A stretch of DNA of 32,707 nt from Gamarada debralockiae (Eukaryota > Ascomycota > Leotiomycetes > Helotiales > Hyphodiscaceae). A program made the translations under genes and the position numbers. Below, in pieces: positions 31,624-32,707 of the stretch (position 1 is its first letter; every line of letters begins with the position of its first letter). The DNA lies in the NCBI GenBank assembly GCA_002803225.1, contig NXFV01001686.1:1-32707 (forward strand). The letters are read 5' to 3'. Under the pieces are notes generated by a model. It worked only from the letters and a program-made list of their open reading frames with translations. It did not search any database and was not told where the DNA came from.

Positions 31624-31839
31624 TTTCACAACCTGTGGTCAGGTGGCAGTGGGGTTACCTACTCTCTGCGTTCCCAATCGCTCGATTGTCACTATCCCCC
31701 CTTTCATTTTAACAATGTTATATTCCGCAGCCCTCGATCCCCGTGACCCCGCCCGCCAAATCGCGGCCCACTAGGCCTCCTAAGGCAAGGCGCCGCCCCC
31801 AGACTGCCCCTCCTTCCTGATCAGGCGAAAATTCCTAGA

Positions 31840-32240
31840 TCGAGACTAGTAAGGTCAGGTGCTTTTAGAATTGTAATTTATAACATATAACGGTGGGTGG
31901 GATTTGGAAGTAGAGTTGTAGTCCCAAGGGTACTTTACCTTAAATCTCTTGAATTCTTTATCATGTTAGGCTTTAGAGTTGTACTTATAGTACTATGTAT
32001 CTACCGAGATAGTTAACCCCCTTGTAACCCTATTAAAAAAGTAGCGAGGAAAATGATATAGAAAAGTCAAATTACTTTACCTTTTTGTTATAGTTAGCTT
32101 AAAAACAGAATTATAAATAAGAATAGACTTAAATTAAGTTGAATAACAAATGAAAAAGTAAGTGGCAGAAGCTACCTAGTCAGCTCTATATATAGACTAG
32201 CGCATCATATCATGTGATTAAGCTCCAGGTGATACACTGC
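31840..32240. other. AT-rich tract
   Basis: Sequence becomes strongly A/T-rich with scattered TA-rich runs and no open frame, in sharp contrast with the C/G-rich stretch at 31690-31820. This is what repeat-induced point mutation leaves in ascomycete repeats, but no intact partner copy is in the window to prove it. Confidence 0.6.
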
Positions 32241-32246
32241 CGTCAT

Positions 32247-32620
32247 ATACAGATAGAGTATATATATAGATAGAGTATACGTATGGGTAGAGTATGCGTA
32301 TGGATGGAGTATGCATACAGATGGAATATGTGTACAGATGGAGTATGCATACAGATGGAGTATGCATACAGATGGAGTATGCGTACAGATGGAATATGCA
32401 TATGGATGGAGTATATATACAGATGGAGTATGCACACGGATGGAGTATACATACAGATAGAGTATGCGTACAGATGGAATATGTGTACAGATGGAGTATG
32501 TATACAGATGGAGTATGTGTACAGATGGAGTATGTATACAGATGGAGTATGCGTACGAATGGAGTATGTGTACAGATGGAGTATACATATAGATGGAGTA
32601 TGCGTACAGATGGAGTATAT
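32247..32620. repeat. 17-bp minisatellite, 22 units
   Basis: Twenty-two head-to-tail units of consensus GTACAGATGGAGTATGC. Because 17 is not a multiple of 3 and the unit lacks stops, long open frames appear on both strands; they are artefacts. Most variation is at the unit junction, where the dinucleotide is CG, CA, TG or TA, while the GATGGAGTAT core is nearly constant. Confidence 0.95.
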
Positions 32621-32707
32621 GTGTTGGAACGTGACATCTGAGTCGTAACCCCTTGGCCCTGTTGCCTAGGGTATGAGTCACTACGCTGTATATAGAGCCC
32701 TTGGATC
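32621..32707. mobile_element. Possible 5' edge of an LTR (cut by window end)
   Basis: Directly after the minisatellite the sequence reads TGTTGGAACGTG from 32622; TGTTGGAA is a common start of Ty1/copia-type LTRs. A TATATAGAGCCC string near the window end could be a promoter TATA element. The element, if real, lies beyond the window. This is suggestive only. Confidence 0.25.

Noticed and set aside
31640..31830. Basic leucine zipper region upstream of the regulator-like remnant
   Set aside because: I read the minus strand in all frames and found no convincing basic-zipper motif; any such domain is decayed or absent.
32205..32681. Long open frames of up to 158 codons on both strands
   Set aside because: They are produced by the stop-free 17-bp tandem repeat, which passes through all three frames. 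The translations are simple 17-residue periodic peptides.
1..32707. tRNA or rRNA genes
   Set aside because: A few GGTTCGA-like strings occur (for example near 18225 and 24050), but none is accompanied by a matching A box and cloverleaf; no rRNA-like sequence was recognised.

Overview
This window comes from a filamentous ascomycete (Pezizomycotina). The introns are short (mostly 41-64 nt, GTRNGT...CTAAC...AG). The genes are a TamA/Dal81-type Zn2Cys6 regulator, two NACHT-type NLR-like proteins, a RAD5/HLTF-like SNF2-RING ATPase and a Tc1/mariner-like transposon. I cannot name the species. Exon models below were built by hand; all junction phases are consistent.

Layout. (1) 0.5-5.9 kb is ordinary and gene-like: a TamA/Dal81-like regulator (540-2944, minus) and an allophanate-hydrolase-like amidase (4436-5945, minus). 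In yeast, Dal81 controls the enzyme that degrades allophanate, so the pair is functionally suggestive. (2) 6.3-9.95 kb: a NACHT-ankyrin NLR-like gene (6922-9703, plus). It is broken by a one-base shift just before near-identical ankyrin repeats, and a degenerate ~130-bp direct repeat lies on both sides of it. (3) 10.1-11.25 kb: a full-length LYC1-type lysine acetyltransferase pseudogene with three in-frame stops and no frameshift. (4) 11.3-15.2 kb: no genes, but many degenerate copies of a three-box module and a strong cluster of TGASTCA heptamers. (5) 15.18-18.38 kb: an intact 11-exon SNF2-RING gene (minus). (6) 18.4-23.2 kb: module copies in the opposite orientation, interrupted by an intact DDE transposon (20308-21770) with 35-bp perfect inverted repeats and a 6-bp, non-TA flanking duplication. 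(7) 23.18-27.25 kb: an intact 12-exon DUF7708-like-NACHT-4xC2H2 gene (minus). (8) 27.7-29.35 kb: more modules, and a second diverged copy of the 3' end and downstream flank of the SNF2 gene. (9) 29.6-30.2 kb: a Yah1-type mitochondrial ferredoxin pseudogene with a frameshift and a lost Fe-S cysteine. (10) 30.6-31.6 kb: a regulator-like remnant with an in-frame stop. (11) 31.8-32.7 kb: an AT-rich tract, a 22-copy 17-bp minisatellite, and possibly the edge of an LTR.

Overall this is a boundary between a conserved nitrogen-metabolism pair and a fast-evolving accessory region of NLRs, a transposon, pseudogenes and degenerate repeats. The main unexplained signal is the dispersed three-box module: TTTGGAGGCC, then GAAATTCC, then TGATTGG, with near-constant spacing. 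It flips orientation from block to block and was found only outside the gene models.
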